A stretch of 64,000 nucleotides of DNA, from the NCBI RefSeq assembly GCF_038562415.1, contig NZ_JBCFBA010000001.1, forward strand, positions 310,001-374,000. The letters run 5' to 3'. The DNA comes from Solidesulfovibrio sp. GTDB lineage: Bacteria; Desulfobacterota; Desulfovibrionia; Desulfovibrionales; Desulfovibrionaceae. The translations under genes were made by a program, and so were the position numbers. Positions 1-9,844 of this stretch are shown here, piece after piece; position 1 is the stretch's first letter, and each line of letters opens with the position of its first letter. The notes below the pieces were generated by a model, which saw nothing but the letters and a program-made list of their open reading frames with translations, did no database searches and was not told the DNA's origin.

Positions 1-1571
1 GCCATGAGCAGGGAGCAATCCACGCCGCCGACGGCTACGCCCGGGCCTCGGGCAGGGTGGGCGTCTGTCTGGTGACCTCGGGCCCCGGAGCCACCAATGC
101 CGTAACCGGCATCGCCACCGCCTACATGGACTCCGTGCCGGTGGTCATCGTCACCGGCCAGGTGCCGACGCCCTTGATCGGCAACGACGCCTTCCAGGAA
201 GTCGACATCGTCGGCATCACGCGCCCCTGCACCAAGCACAATTACCTGGTCAAGGACGTGCGCGACCTGGCCCGGGTCATCAAGGAGGCCTTCTACCTGG
301 CCGCCACCGGCCGCCCCGGCCCCGTGCTCATCGACCTGCCCAAGGACGTGCAGCAGGCCAAGTGCGAATACAAGTACCCGAAAACGATCAAGATGCGCAG
401 TTACAACCCGACCTATGCCCCCAACCTCAAGCAGGTGGCCAGGGTGGCGGACGTGGTGCGCAAGGCCAAAAAGCCCATTATTTACGCCGGCGGCGGCGTC
501 ATCGCCTCCGGGGCTTCCGAGGACCTCATCTGGCTGGCCCGGACGTACGACATCCCGGTTACGGCCACGCTCATGGCCCTGGGCTGCTTTCCGGCCGACG
601 ATCCCCTGTGGCTCGGCATGCTGGGCATGCACGGCACCTACGCCGCCAACCTGGCCATCAGCCACGCCGACCTGATCCTGGCCATAGGCTCCCGCTTCGA
701 CGACCGGGTCACGGGCAAGCTCAGCGAATTCGCCAAGAACGCGAAAATCGTCCACATCGACATCGACCCGACCTCGATCCAGAAAAACGTGGCCGTGCAC
801 ATCCCGGTGGTGGCCGACTGCAAGAGCTTCCTGGCCGCCCTGCGCCAGTCCCTGGCGGCCGCGCCCGCGGGAGCCGCTGCCGAGGACACCCCGCCGGCCG
901 CCGGCCGCCATGCCTCCTGGCTGGAGCGGATCGACGCCTGGAAGGCCGAAAAACCCCTGACCTACGCCGCCGATTCCAAGGTCATCAAGCCCCAGCACGT
1001 CATCGAGGTCATCTCGCGCTTAACCAAAGGCCAGGCCGTCATCACCACCGAAGTGGGCCAGAACCAGATGTGGGCCGCCCAGTTCTACCAATTCACCCGG
1101 CCGCGCTCGTTCATCAGTTCCGGGGGCCTGGGCACCATGGGCTTCGGCTTCCCGGCGGCCATCGGCGCGCAGATGGCCTGCCCGGACCGGCTGGTCATCG
1201 ACGTGGCCGGCGACGGCTCCATCCAGATGTGCATCCAGGAGCTGGCCACGGCCGTATGCTACGACCTGCCCGTGAAAATCGTCATCCTAAACAACGGCTA
1301 CCTCGGCATGGTCCGGCAGTGGCAGGAGCTTTTCTACGCCAAAAACTACTGCGCCACCTGCCTGGACGTGGCCCCGGATTTCGTCAAATTGGCCGAAGCC
1401 TACGGCGCGGCGGGCTACCGCCTGACCGACCCGTCCCAAGTCGAATCCGTGCTGGCCGAGGCGTTTGCCCTGCCCAAGACCGTCATCGTGGACGTGGTCA
1501 TCGACCGCGAGGAAAACGTCGCGCCCATGGTCCCGGCCGGCAAGTCCATAACCGAGATGATCCTCGTCTAG
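1..1571 (+). CDS. ilvB: Acetolactate synthase large subunit (5' end outside window)
   Basis: Catalytic subunit of acetohydroxyacid synthase, a thiamine-diphosphate and FAD enzyme that condenses pyruvate with pyruvate or 2-ketobutyrate in branched-chain amino acid synthesis. The reading frame is open from base 3, so the true start lies upstream; 522 residues are visible and about 40 are missing compared with the usual 560. The first visible residues [17 protein letters not shown] carry the catalytic glutamate of the TPP domain. The C-terminal TPP/Mg site is seen as GDGSIQM followed by NNGYLGM. It lies 9 bases upstream of ilvN and heads an ilvBNC operon. The internal GTG at 57 is not the real start, because the conserved motif lies before it. 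Confidence 0.96.
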   Translation, partial: HEQGAIHAADGYARASGRVGVCLVTSGPGATNAVTGIATAYMDSVPVVIVTGQVPTPLIGNDAFQEVDIVGITRPCTKHNYLVKDVRDLARVIKEAFYLAATGRPGPVLIDLPKDVQQAKCEYKYPKTIKMRSYNPTYAPNLKQVARVADVVRKAKKPIIYAGGGVIASGASEDLIWLARTYDIPVTATLMALGCFPADDPLWLGMLGMHGTYAANLAISHADLILAIGSRFDDRVTGKLSEFAKNAKIVHIDIDPTSIQKNVAVHIPVVADCKSFLAALRQSLAAAPAGAAAEDTPPAAGRHASWLERIDAWKAEKPLTYAADSKVIKPQHVIEVISRLTKGQAVITTEVGQNQMWAAQFYQFTRPRSFISSGGLGTMGFGFPAAIGAQMACPDRLVIDVAGDGSIQMCIQELATAVCYDLPVKIVILNNGYLGMVRQWQELFYAKNYCATCLDVAPDFVKLAEAYGAAGYRLTDPSQVESVLAEAFALPKTVIVDVVIDREENVAPMVPAGKSITEMILV

Positions 1572-1580
1572 GAGCCGCCC

Positions 1581-2063
1581 ATGCGCCACATCCTCTCCAT
1601 ACTGGTCGAGAACGAACCCGGGGTGCTCTCCCGGGTGGCCGGCCTTTTCAGCGGCCGGGGCTACAACATCGAAACGCTCAACGTCGCCCCGACCCTGGCC
1701 GACGGCCTGTCCATGATGACCATTACCACCGAAGGCGACGAGGCCATCATCGAACAGATCGTCAAGCAACTGCGCAAGCTCGTCACCACGGTCAAGGTCG
1801 TGGATCTGACCGACGTCAAGTCCGTGGAGCGCGAGATGATGCTGCTGCGGGTGGACGCCGAAGGCGCCAAGCGGGCCGAGGTGCTGCGCATCGTCGACAT
1901 TTTCCGCTGCAAGGTGGTGGACGTGAGCCTCGATGAACTCATCCTCGAGGTCACCGGCACCCAGGACAAGCTCGGAGCGCTCATCAACCTGCTCCAGCGC
2001 TACGGTATCAAGGAAATCGCCCGCACCGGCGCCGTGGCCATGCGGCGCGGCATGCAGGAATAA
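1581..2063 (+). CDS. ilvN: Acetolactate synthase small (regulatory) subunit
   Basis: Regulatory subunit that confers valine feedback inhibition on IlvB and stimulates it. The 160-residue protein starts with an ACT domain ([20 protein letters not shown]) and has the C-terminal ALS-SS domain ending in [12 protein letters not shown], the normal family length. A GGAG at 1571-1574, overlapping the ilvB stop, gives a good ribosome binding site. It sits between ilvB and ilvC, so the three products are made together. Confidence 0.96.
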   Translation: MRHILSILVENEPGVLSRVAGLFSGRGYNIETLNVAPTLADGLSMMTITTEGDEAIIEQIVKQLRKLVTTVKVVDLTDVKSVEREMMLLRVDAEGAKRAEVLRIVDIFRCKVVDVSLDELILEVTGTQDKLGALINLLQRYGIKEIARTGAVAMRRGMQE

Positions 2064-2076
2064 AAAAGGAGTCCCA

Positions 2077-3066
2077 ATGAAAATCTACTACGACCAGGAC
2101 GCCGACCTTTCCCTTTTGGCCGACAAAACCGTGGCCATCATCGGCTACGGCAGCCAGGGCCACGCCCACGCCCAGAACCTGCGTGATTCCGGCGTCAAGG
2201 TGGTCATCGGCCAGCGTCCCGGTGGGCCCAACTGGCAGTTGGCCAAGGAAAACGGCTTCACCCCGCTGTCCGCCGCCGAGGCCGCCGCCGCTGCCGACGT
2301 CATCATGATCCTGGTCCCGGACCAGCACCAGAAGGCCATCTACGAAAAGGACATCCTGCCGCACCTCAGCGCCGGCAAGATGCTCATGTTCGCCCACGGA
2401 TTCAACATCCACTTCCAGCAGATCGTGCCCCCGGCCGAGGTGGACGTGACCATGGTCGCGCCCAAGGGCCCGGGCCACCTGGTGCGCCGGGTCTACACCG
2501 AGGGCGCCGGCGTGCCCAACCTCGTGGCCGTGCACCAGAATGCCACGGGCAAGGCCCTGGAAATGGCGCTGGCCTACGCCAAGGGCATCGGCGGCACCCG
2601 CGGCGGCGTGCTCACCACCACCTTCAAGGAAGAGACCGAAACCGACCTCTTCGGCGAACAGGCCGTGCTGTGCGGCGGCGCCTCGGAACTGGTCAAGGCC
2701 GGGTTCGAGACCCTGTGCGAGGCCGGCTACCAGCCCGAGATCGCCTACTTCGAGTGCCTGCACGAATTAAAGCTCATCGTGGACCTCATGTACGAGGGCG
2801 GGCTGTCCCGCATGCGCTACTCCATTTCCGACACGGCCGAGTACGGCGACTACTCCCGCGGCCCGCGCGTGGTCACCGACGAGACCCGCAAGGAAATGAA
2901 GAAGATCCTCAAGGAGATCCAGGAAGGTTCCTTCGCCAAGGAATTCATCGTGGAAAACATGTCCGGCCGGGCGCATTTCCTTTCCATGCGCCGCATCAAC
3001 GCCGAACATCCCATCGAGAAGGTCGGGGCGAAGCTGCGCGACATGATGAGCTGGCTCAAAAAATAA
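2077..3066 (+). CDS. ilvC: Ketol-acid reductoisomerase (class I)
   Basis: Second common step of valine and isoleucine synthesis: Mg- and NADPH-dependent isomerisation and reduction of acetolactate or acetohydroxybutyrate. The 329-residue length is that of short class I enzymes. The N-terminal Rossmann motif [17 protein letters not shown] is near residue 25. The C-terminal catalytic acids are in [12 protein letters not shown] and [18 protein letters not shown] chose the ATG at 2077, preceded by AAAAAAGGAG; a longer open frame to 1933 merely reads back through ilvN. The gene ends the ilvBNC run; a 59-base gap separates it from the next gene. Confidence 0.97.
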   Translation: MKIYYDQDADLSLLADKTVAIIGYGSQGHAHAQNLRDSGVKVVIGQRPGGPNWQLAKENGFTPLSAAEAAAAADVIMILVPDQHQKAIYEKDILPHLSAGKMLMFAHGFNIHFQQIVPPAEVDVTMVAPKGPGHLVRRVYTEGAGVPNLVAVHQNATGKALEMALAYAKGIGGTRGGVLTTTFKEETETDLFGEQAVLCGGASELVKAGFETLCEAGYQPEIAYFECLHELKLIVDLMYEGGLSRMRYSISDTAEYGDYSRGPRVVTDETRKEMKKILKEIQEGSFAKEFIVENMSGRAHFLSMRRINAEHPIEKVGAKLRDMMSWLKK

Positions 3067-3125
3067 GACCTCGACGCGGCCGCGCCCCGTAGCGGAGCGC
3101 GGCCGCATTCCAGGGAGGAGCCTTC

Positions 3126-3659
3126 ATGCCCGTGTCCCTTCGCTTCGCCGGACGGCCCATCCTGGCCGGTCTGGCGTTTCTGATCGCGTTTGCGCCCGTG
3201 GCCGCCGCGGCCCAGGCCGACCCCGCCTACGCCGTCCCGGAGGCCGCCCAGGCCGCCGAGGCGCCGGAAACCTTCGACACCCGCTTCGCCAAGGCCCAAG
3301 CCGGCGACGCCAGGGCCCAATGCGAAATCGGCGTGGCCTACATCAACGGCACCGCCGTGCCCCAGGATTTCCGCCTGGGCCTGGATTGGCTGCACCGGTC
3401 CTCGGACGCCGGGTTCGGCTATGCCCGCTTCGTGCTGGCCGACCTCTACAGCCGGGGCTACGGCGGCGTTTCGGTCGACGACGCCCAGGCCTACTATTTC
3501 GCCTCCCTGGCCGCCGCCTCCTCGTCCCTGGCCGAACGCTACCGCGAACGGGCGGTCAAGCTGCGAAACGCCAGCGCCAAGCGCCTCAGTTCCGCCCAGT
3601 TGACCAGCCTGCAAGCCAAGGCCGCCCTGGCCCCCCTGGACGCCGCCTTCGGTCAGTGA
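3126..3659 (+). CDS. Exported Sel1-repeat protein
   Basis: A 177-residue protein with an N-terminal signal sequence (hydrophobic stretch about residues 12-28, AAAA-type cleavage region). It has two Sel1-type TPR repeats at about residues 57-130: AKAQAGDARAQCEIGVAYIN, then a WLHRSSDAGFGYARFVLADL-like second helix pair. Sel1 repeats are protein-protein interaction modules; the partner cannot be told. A strong ribosome binding site (GGGAGGAG) precedes the ATG. It follows ilvC but has no obvious link to amino acid synthesis. Confidence 0.75.
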   Translation: MPVSLRFAGRPILAGLAFLIAFAPVAAAAQADPAYAVPEAAQAAEAPETFDTRFAKAQAGDARAQCEIGVAYINGTAVPQDFRLGLDWLHRSSDAGFGYARFVLADLYSRGYGGVSVDDAQAYYFASLAAASSSLAERYRERAVKLRNASAKRLSSAQLTSLQAKAALAPLDAAFGQ

Positions 3660-3701
3660 CGCGCCCCTTGACGCGGGAGCGCGGATTCCCCATCACAAGC
3701 C

Positions 3702-4349
3702 ATGGACCGTTTCGCCCCTCTGCCTGCGTCCCTTGATCCGACCGTCGTTGGGCCGAACCCCGGCGTCCGGTATCGGGCCCGGCGCCGGGCCGCGCGGCCG
3801 GTCTGGCTGCGCCTGGCGGCGGTGGCGGTCCTGGCGGCCGGCCTCCTCCTGGGCCCAAGCCTCCCGGCCCGGGCCGCGCCCAAGGCCGACACCCGGGCCT
3901 TCAACGCCTCCTTCGCGGGCTTAAGCGCCAAGCTCTACGACCACCTGCTCAAGGTGCAGGACTACTACGCCTCCCTGGTCAAGGAGGGCAACGCCGAGCG
4001 CGTCAAGGACGCGTTGGCCTTGCGGGCCTCCCTTTCGGCCTGCTGGGAGCTGTTTCTCAATGCCGGGGACATGGTCTACGTCTACGACCAGCTCGACCCG
4101 GCCTGCGCCGACAGCGTCGCCAAGGTCGGCGGCATGCTGCAACGGGGCCTGGGCGTGGTCGCCGGCAAGCTGGACAAGGAGCTGGAGTGGATGGGGCTGA
4201 CGGAAAAAAACCTGACCGACCAGCCCATCTCCGTGGAACTGGTCCAGGCCCGCAAGGACATCCTGGCCGCGGCCGCCGCCTTCCGCCAGGCGGCCACGCT
4301 GTTTACGGCCCCGGCAACCGGCGAAACCCGCCAGCCCGTGTCCAAATAG
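3702..4349 (+). CDS. Hypothetical membrane-anchored or exported protein
   Basis: A 215-residue protein of no recognised family. A basic N-terminus (RYRARRRAAR) precedes one hydrophobic segment at about residues 36-58, so it is either anchored in the inner membrane or exported by a long signal peptide ending in ARA-AP. The rest is helical and polar with two cysteines (SACWELF and DPACADS). There is no clear Shine-Dalgarno sequence, and the start could lie further in. It ends 7 bases before the SemiSWEET gene, so the two are probably co-transcribed. Confidence 0.6.
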   Translation: MDRFAPLPASLDPTVVGPNPGVRYRARRRAARPVWLRLAAVAVLAAGLLLGPSLPARAAPKADTRAFNASFAGLSAKLYDHLLKVQDYYASLVKEGNAERVKDALALRASLSACWELFLNAGDMVYVYDQLDPACADSVAKVGGMLQRGLGVVAGKLDKELEWMGLTEKNLTDQPISVELVQARKDILAAAAAFRQAATLFTAPATGETRQPVSK

Positions 4350-4356
4350 GCCGCCC

Positions 4357-4614
4357 ATGACCACGCTTTCCGACATCGTGGGCTACGCGGCCGGCCTCCT
4401 GACCACGGCCGCCTTCGCGCCGCAGGTGCTGCAAGTGGTGCGCACGCGCTCCACCAAGGACATTTCCCTCGGCATGTACGTCATCATCTCCGTCGGCATC
4501 AGCCTCTGGCTCGTCCACGGCCTGCAGGTCGGCTCCATGCCGGTGGTGGCGGCCAACGCCGTCACCTTGGTGCTGGTGCTGGTGATTCTGGCCATGAAGC
4601 TTCGCTATAAATAA
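4357..4614 (+). CDS. SemiSWEET / PQ-loop family small transporter
   Basis: An 85-residue protein with three predicted membrane helices: GYAAGLLTTAAFAPQVLQVV, a central helix from YVIISVGISLWLVHGLQV, and VVAANAVTLVLVLVILAM. The PQ motif (FAPQVLQ) followed by TRSTKDIS is typical of bacterial SemiSWEETs (MtN3 family), which form dimers and move sugars or similar solutes by facilitated diffusion. The substrate is unknown. It is complete for the family and closely follows the hypothetical gene at 3702. Confidence 0.85.
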   Translation: MTTLSDIVGYAAGLLTTAAFAPQVLQVVRTRSTKDISLGMYVIISVGISLWLVHGLQVGSMPVVAANAVTLVLVLVILAMKLRYK

Positions 4615-4653
4615 TCCGACCCGACGCGCCGCCCGCGGCGCGAGGAGGCCCCG

Positions 4654-4941
4654 ATGCGCGCCGCCCGCCTTGTCGTCTTCCTGCTGCTCCTCGGCTGCTT
4701 GCCGCTTTTCGGCTGCGCCCGGCACACGTATTACGTGGAACTGGCCAACGGCAAATACTTCTACGCCGACCCGCCGCTGGTGCTCGACAACGACAAGGGC
4801 GTCTACCGCATGTGGGTCGCCGGCCAACTGCACATCATTCCCCTCGACGACGTGCGCTACTTGGACGACGCGGCGCAGATCTGCTACAAAAACGGCGTCA
4901 CCGACACCTTCACCTGCTACGACGCCCTCTACCAGTTCTAG
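4654..4941 (+). CDS. Small lipoprotein, YgdI/YgdR-like
   Basis: A 95-residue protein with a type II signal peptide and lipobox LFGC (lipidated Cys about residue 21). The mature part (YYVELANGKYFYADPPLVLD) resembles the small SH3-like YgdI/YgdR (DUF903) lipoproteins of unknown function. Two further cysteines (ICYKNG, TCYDAL) near the C-terminus could pair in the periplasm. The ATG at 4654 follows a GAGGAGG-like ribosome binding site. The family assignment rests on the overall pattern and is moderate. Confidence 0.7.
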   Translation: MRAARLVVFLLLLGCLPLFGCARHTYYVELANGKYFYADPPLVLDNDKGVYRMWVAGQLHIIPLDDVRYLDDAAQICYKNGVTDTFTCYDALYQF

Positions 4942-4957
4942 ACGGCCGGCTTCGCCC

Positions 4958-5941
4958 ATGGATGCGGTCAAGGACCTGGCCCTGCGGCTGCTGGAGCGGG
5001 AGCCGCCGCCGGGGCCGGTCATGGACCCGGCCCGGTACGTGGCGGGCAGCCTGCCCGGGCTGCTGGCCGCCATGGCTCGGCCGGGCGGGAGGGCCGACGG
5101 GCCGGCCCTGGGGAGCCTGTGCCTCAAGTACGCCTACGCCTACGTCCATCCGGACCGGATCGGGGAGGATGTTTCCCTGGAGGCGGTCACGGAGCTGGCC
5201 GGGCAGTTCGCGCGCCGGCGTGGCGGTTGCCGGGCGCTGGCCGGCCGGGGCGAACTGCGCCGGCTGCTGTTGCACCACGGCTTCGCCTTGCAGATGCTCT
5301 TGGACCTGCCCAAGACCGTCCATCTGCTGACGGCGCTTGTGGCGGCCGCTTCCCGCGTCCGGACCCCGGAAGGCTTTCTCGGCCTGGACTGCGGCGCCGG
5401 CACGGGCATCCTGCTGCTCGGCCACTTCCTGCTGGCCGGGCGGCTGGGGGTGGCCGGGCCGTCCTTGTGGGGCATCGAGCACCTGCCGGCCGTGGCTGAG
5501 CGGGCCGATGGCCTGCTGTCCGCCTTGGGCGTGGGCAGGGTCGTGTGCGGCGACGCCACCGCATCCGCAATCTACGACAACCTTCCGCAAGGCCCTGTCG
5601 CCTGCCTGACCAACGAAACCCTGCCCTCGCGCGGCCGACGGCTCTACAAGGAGCCGTTTACGGCCATAAGCCAGGCCCTTTTCGCGGCCCTGGGCGACAG
5701 GCTCCGGGAAACGGCCTTCGTGCCGGAGGCGGTCTGGGCTTCGGAGAGGGAAGGGCGGTGGTTGCGGTTGGCCCCGGAAAACGCCTTTGCCGGGGAGGGC
5801 GGCCAGGGCAAGCCGGCGCGCCTTTTCGTCATGGCCGACGTGGAACTGGCCGGGCGGCGCCTGCCGGCCGACCGGGTGGGGGAACCGTTCGCGGCGTTGC
5901 TCGCCCCGCCCTGGCGCGAAATCCTGGGGCGTCGTTGGTAA
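4958..5941 (+). CDS. SAM-dependent methyltransferase-like protein
   Basis: A 327-residue soluble protein. The middle carries a class I methyltransferase motif I (GLDCGAGTGILLLGHFLL, about residues 144-161), followed by an acidic motif II region (WGIEHLPAVAERADGLL) and VVCGDATA, which looks like motif III. The target is unknown. The start is the ATG at 4958, just after the lipoprotein gene; the same frame is open upstream but overlaps that gene. No strong ribosome binding site is visible, so translation may be coupled to the gene before. It could also be an inactive methyltransferase fold. Confidence 0.65.
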   Translation: MDAVKDLALRLLEREPPPGPVMDPARYVAGSLPGLLAAMARPGGRADGPALGSLCLKYAYAYVHPDRIGEDVSLEAVTELAGQFARRRGGCRALAGRGELRRLLLHHGFALQMLLDLPKTVHLLTALVAAASRVRTPEGFLGLDCGAGTGILLLGHFLLAGRLGVAGPSLWGIEHLPAVAERADGLLSALGVGRVVCGDATASAIYDNLPQGPVACLTNETLPSRGRRLYKEPFTAISQALFAALGDRLRETAFVPEAVWASEREGRWLRLAPENAFAGEGGQGKPARLFVMADVELAGRRLPADRVGEPFAALLAPPWREILGRRW

Positions 5942-6027
5942 CACCGGCCGCGTGCGCCGACGCCGTCCGCAGGCGCGACGCGGGGTCGGCCCGGCCGGCG
6001 CAGGCGGACGCAAGGGGGCTTTCGTCG

Positions 6028-6387
6028 ATGTTCAAAGTCAAGCGCATCTATGAAGCGGCGTCCCCGCAGGACGGCAAACGCTACCTCGTCGATCGGATCT
6101 GGCCCCGTGGCCTGACGAAGGAGCGGGCGGGGCTGGACGGGTGGCTCAAGGACCTGGCCCCGAGCCATGCCCTGCGCGCCTTCGTGCACGGCGACCCCGC
6201 CGGCTGGGAACAGTTCGAGTCGCGCTATCGGCAGGAATTGACGACACCGGCGGCCGCCTCGCTCCTGGAAACCTTGCGCGGGGAAGCCGCAAGCGGCGTG
6301 GTGACCCTGCTGTACGCGGCCAAGGACGAACGGCGCAACAATGCCGTATGCCTGAAAAAAATCCTGGAGGACAACAGGGAGCGCTGA
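6028..6387 (+). CDS. DUF488 family protein
   Basis: A 119-residue protein matching the DUF488 (YeaO-like) pattern: VKRIYEAASPQDGKRYLVDR, then IWPRGLTKERAGLDGWLKDL, a central LRAFVHGD and a C-terminal VVTLLYAAKDERRNNAVCL. The conserved arginine- and aspartate-rich segments suggest a small enzyme or nucleic-acid-related role, but the family has no firm function. AAGGGGG lies upstream of the ATG. It converges with the acetyltransferase gene on the minus strand. Confidence 0.8.
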   Translation: MFKVKRIYEAASPQDGKRYLVDRIWPRGLTKERAGLDGWLKDLAPSHALRAFVHGDPAGWEQFESRYRQELTTPAAASLLETLRGEAASGVVTLLYAAKDERRNNAVCLKKILEDNRER

Positions 6388-6414
6388 CGTGTCCTCCTGG
6401 GTTGGAAAGGCGGC

Positions 6415-6906
6415 CTACAGCCGCAGTTCGTAGTAGAGCGCTCCGGCCAGGGGATTTTCGCAGTAGGGCGCGATCTGGCCAAAGCCCAGTTTCCTGTAGA
6501 GCGCGTTGGCCGCGGTCATGGATTCCAGGGTGTCCAGGCGGATGGCGGCGTAGCCGCGCTGCCGGGCGCCGGCCACGGCCGCCTCGGCCAGCTTGCGCCC
6601 CAGCCCCTGGCCGGCGTAGGCCGGGCGCACGTAGAGCCGCTTCATTTCGCAGGCGCCGTCCGTCAGCGGGCGCAGGGCCACGCAGCCCGCCGGCATGCCC
6701 TCCATCCAGGCCAGCCACACGCCGCCGCCCGGCAGGGCGTAGCGGCCCGGCAGACTGGCCAGTTCCTCGTCGAAACGCTGGAAACACAGGTCGAAGCCCA
6801 GGCCCTTGGCGTATTCCTGGAAAAGCAGGCGCACCACGGCCATGTCCGCGGCCGGGGCGATGCCCGTGCCCAGGCGCAGGGCGGGGCGGGAGGCGGTTTC
6901 GGTCAT
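6415..6906 (-). CDS. GNAT family N-acetyltransferase
   Basis: A 163-residue GCN5-related acetyltransferase. The acetyl-CoA binding motif A is clear: RLYVRPAYAGQGLGRKLAEA, followed by motif B with TLESMTAANALYRKLGF. The substrate cannot be deduced. The start at 6906 has GGAG about 10 bases upstream; a longer frame to 6945 has no better site and would overlap the upstream gene. It lies 25 bases after the LOG-family gene on the same strand, so the two probably form an operon. Confidence 0.85.
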   Translation of the reverse strand: MTETASRPALRLGTGIAPAADMAVVRLLFQEYAKGLGFDLCFQRFDEELASLPGRYALPGGGVWLAWMEGMPAGCVALRPLTDGACEMKRLYVRPAYAGQGLGRKLAEAAVAGARQRGYAAIRLDTLESMTAANALYRKLGFGQIAPYCENPLAGALYYELRL

Positions 6907-6931
6907 GGGGGAGACGCTCCTTGATGGCCGA

Positions 6932-7588
6932 TCAGACGATGACATGGCGGCGGATGTAGGCCACGGCCTCTTCCGGGGTGTCCATGACCGTGAACAGTTC
7001 CAGGTCCTCCTCGGACAAAAAGCCCCGCGCCAGCATGGACTGGCGGAACCAGTCCACCAGCCCGCCCCAGAAGGCCTTGCCCAGGAAGATGATGGGAAAG
7101 GGCTTGATGCGCCGGGTCTGGATGAGGACCAGGGCCTCGGACAGTTCGTCCAGGGTGCCGAAGCCGCCGGGCATGGCGATGTAGGCCATGGCGTATTTGA
7201 CGAACATGAGCTTGCGGATGAAAAAATAGCGGTAGTCGCTGCGAATCGTCAGGTACGGGTTGGGCTTCTGCTCCAGGGGCAGGTGGATGTGCAACCCGAT
7301 GGATTCGCCGCCGGCGTCGTGGGCGCCCTTGTTGGCCGCTTCCATGAGCCCCGGCCCGCCGCCGGTGATGACGGAATAGCCGGCCCGGCACAGCAGCGAC
7401 GCCAGCCTGGCCGTGTCGGCGTACAGGGGGTCGTCGGGCGCCACCCGGGCCGAGCCGAAGATGGACACGGCCGGCTTGATCTCGCCCAGGACCTCGAAAC
7501 CGTCCACGATTTCGGCCATGATGCGGAAAAGGCGCCAGGATTCGGAGACGGACAGGTCGTCGATGAGGTATTGGTGCGACGTGCTCAA
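6932..7588 (-). CDS. LOG family protein (TIGR00730-like)
   Basis: A Rossmann-fold protein of the LOG family, formerly called lysine decarboxylase-like; characterised members release the base from nucleoside 5'-monophosphates. The diagnostic motifs are ITGGGPGLMEAANKGA and MPGGFGTLDEL. I chose a TTG start at 7588 because AAGGAG lies five bases upstream; an ATG at 7609 and a GTG further out at 7723 are possible but have poorer or closer sites. From 7588 the protein has about 218 residues. It is co-directional with the acetyltransferase and divergent from the exonuclease gene at 7747. Confidence 0.85.
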   Translation of the reverse strand: MSTSHQYLIDDLSVSESWRLFRIMAEIVDGFEVLGEIKPAVSIFGSARVAPDDPLYADTARLASLLCRAGYSVITGGGPGLMEAANKGAHDAGGESIGLHIHLPLEQKPNPYLTIRSDYRYFFIRKLMFVKYAMAYIAMPGGFGTLDELSEALVLIQTRRIKPFPIIFLGKAFWGGLVDWFRQSMLARGFLSEEDLELFTVMDTPEEAVAYIRRHVIV

Positions 7589-7746
7589 GGGGGCTCCTTG
7601 CGGGGCCATAGGCTCCCGGGGCTTTTCAGGGCCGTCCAAACGCAGTAACACGGCGGCCTCGGTGAACCGCCCGACGGGATAGCTGTGCTCCCTCGGGCCA
7701 GGATAATCAAGACGCGGCCGCAACCCGGCCCAGCCTCGGAGGTTTC

Positions 7747-9354
7747 ATGAAGGTCAAGTTCCTCGGCGCGGCCGGCACGGTCACCGGCTCCTGTCATGTG
7801 GTCGCCACGGAAACCGCCCGTTTCGCCGTGGATTGCGGCATGCACCAGGGCAGCGACGTCATCGAGCGCCGCAACCTCGACACCAGCGTCTACGACCCCC
7901 GGCGCATGGATTTTTTCATCGTCACCCACGCCCACATCGACCATTCGGGGCTGTTGCCCCGCATGGTCAAGACCGGATTCGCCGGCAAGATCTACTGCAC
8001 CCCGCCCACCAGGGAACTCCTCGGCATCATGCTCGAGGACAGCGCCCACATCCAGGAGATGGAGGCCGAGTGGGCCAGCCGCAAGAACAAGCGCCACGGC
8101 GGCCGCGCGGTGGAGGCCCTGTACACCCGGGCCGACGCCGCCGCAACCGTCAAGCGCCTGGTGGCCGTGCCCTACGGCGAACCCTTTTCCCCGGCGCCCG
8201 GCATCACGGCCGTCTACCACGACGCCGGGCACATCCTGGGCTCGGCCTTCGTGGAGCTGTCCGTGGAGGAGCAGGGCCGCCGCACCCGGATGCTTTTTTC
8301 CGGCGACCTGGGCCGGCCCGACCAGTTGCTCGTCAACGACCCGGACAGTCCCGTGGATTCGGACTACCTCTTCCTGGAGGGCACCTACGGCGACCGGGAC
8401 CACAAGGACGTGGAGCAAAGCCGCGACGAACTGGCCCAGGCCGTGGCCTACGCCCACCAGGGCGGGGGCAAGGTCATCATTCCGGCCTTTGCCGTGGAAC
8501 GCACCCAGGAGGTGCTCTACTGCCTGCACCTGCTGCAAAAGGACGGCAAGATTCCGGCCGACATGCCGGTGTTTGTGGACAGCCCCCTGGCCATAAAGGC
8601 CACGGAGATCTTCCGCCGCAACCCGAAGTACCTGGATCAGGAAACCCAGGCCGCCTTCGACCGGGGGGAAAACCCCCTGTCCCTGCCGGGCCTGCGCTTC
8701 ACCGAGTCCACGGACCAGTCCCGGGAGATCAACACCCTGCAGGGGCCGGCCATCGTCATCGCGGCCAGCGGCATGTGCAACGCCGGGCGCATCAAGCACC
8801 ACCTGCGCCACAACCTCTGGCGGCCCGAGGCCTGCGTGGTCTTCGTCGGCTTCCAGGCCGTGGGCACGCCCGGCCGCAAGATCGTCGACGGGGCCAAAAC
8901 CATCCGCATCCTGGGCGAGGAGGTGTCGGTGGCGGCGAAAGTCTTCACCATCGGCGGCTTCTCCTCCCACGCCGGCCAGAGCCAGATCCTGGCCTGGCTG
9001 ACCCATTTCAAGGTCAACCATCCGCAGGTCTTCCTGGTCCACGGCGAGCAGAAGGCCCTGACCATCCTGTCCGGGCTCATCAAGGAGCGCTACGGGCTTA
9101 AGGTCCGCATTCCCCAGTACCTGGAGGAATATACGCTCACCCCGGGCAGCGAGCCGTCGGTGGCCGTGGACGAGGCCAAGGCGAAGCCGCGCATCGACTG
9201 GGACGCGCTGCTTGCCGAACTGGGCGGCCGCATCGAACGCATGCGGTCCAAAACGGAGGCGCTGGCCGCCCGCACGCCCGAGGAACAGGCGGAATGGCGC
9301 CAGCGGCTGGCGGCCGTGGACGGGGATCTGCTGCAGCTGCTGTCGGAAATGTAG
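7747..9354 (+). CDS. Metallo-beta-lactamase / beta-CASP ribonuclease-like protein
   Basis: A 535-residue zinc-dependent nuclease of the beta-CASP group (CPSF73/YSH1-like), expected to process or degrade RNA in the cytoplasm. The N-terminal metal site is HAHIDHSGLLPRM; the beta-CASP domain lies in the middle (VFVDSPLAIKATEIF); the C-terminal RMMBL part has GFSSHAGQSQIL and VHGEQKAL. The last 70 residues are charged and helical (MRSKTEALAARTPEEQ). The GAGG before the ATG supports the start. Its neighbour infA on the other strand is a translation factor, but no direct link is shown. Confidence 0.9.
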   Translation: MKVKFLGAAGTVTGSCHVVATETARFAVDCGMHQGSDVIERRNLDTSVYDPRRMDFFIVTHAHIDHSGLLPRMVKTGFAGKIYCTPPTRELLGIMLEDSAHIQEMEAEWASRKNKRHGGRAVEALYTRADAAATVKRLVAVPYGEPFSPAPGITAVYHDAGHILGSAFVELSVEEQGRRTRMLFSGDLGRPDQLLVNDPDSPVDSDYLFLEGTYGDRDHKDVEQSRDELAQAVAYAHQGGGKVIIPAFAVERTQEVLYCLHLLQKDGKIPADMPVFVDSPLAIKATEIFRRNPKYLDQETQAAFDRGENPLSLPGLRFTESTDQSREINTLQGPAIVIAASGMCNAGRIKHHLRHNLWRPEACVVFVGFQAVGTPGRKIVDGAKTIRILGEEVSVAAKVFTIGGFSSHAGQSQILAWLTHFKVNHPQVFLVHGEQKALTILSGLIKERYGLKVRIPQYLEEYTLTPGSEPSVAVDEAKAKPRIDWDALLAELGGRIERMRSKTEALAARTPEEQAEWRQRLAAVDGDLLQLLSEM

Positions 9355-9419
9355 GCCGGATGCCGGCGCGGTCGGGGAAATCCGGCCGCGCCGCCCGCCC
9401 CGTTTCGGACCAGGCGGCC

Positions 9420-9638
9420 TTACTTCAGGCGGTAGGTGATGCGGCCGCGGGTGAGGTCGTAGGGGGAAAGTTCGACCTTGACCCGGTCGCCGGGCAGGAT
9501 GCGGATATAGAACTTGCGCATTTTGCCGGAAATGTGGGCCAGCACCTCGTGCCCATTTTCCAGCACCACACGGAACATGGCGTTGGGCAGGGCTTCCTGC
9601 ACCACGCCGTCGACCTCGATGGCGCCTTCTTTGGCCAT
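9420..9638 (-). CDS. infA: Translation initiation factor IF-1
   Basis: A 72-residue single OB-fold protein that binds the ribosomal A site during initiation. The sequence is full length and canonical: [36 protein letters not shown], then [28 protein letters not shown] precedes the ATG. It stands alone, not in a ribosomal protein operon. A GC-rich inverted repeat (GGCGCGG near 9364 and CCGCGCC near 9387) just beyond its stop may end transcription. Confidence 0.97.
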   Translation of the reverse strand: MAKEGAIEVDGVVQEALPNAMFRVVLENGHEVLAHISGKMRKFYIRILPGDRVKVELSPYDLTRGRITYRLK

Positions 9639-9844
9639 AAAATGTATCCTCCCGGCGGCGCGGGAAAATCCCGGCCGCGCGATCGTTTTCGCGTGAACGT
9701 AGCCGGATAGCCGTTTTTTCCTGGGATGGCAAGGGGTGGTGCCCCGCGCCCCGGGCGACCCGTCCCGGGGTGGGGGCGAAGGCTCGGCGGTTCTTGCCGC
9801 CGGGACGGCTTTCGGGCTATGCTTTGGGAAAAAGGAACAATGCC

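Noticed and set aside
7585-9732. A 715-codon minus-strand frame
   Set aside because: It is antisense to the beta-CASP nuclease and contains no family motifs; only the nuclease and infA have recognisable sequences.
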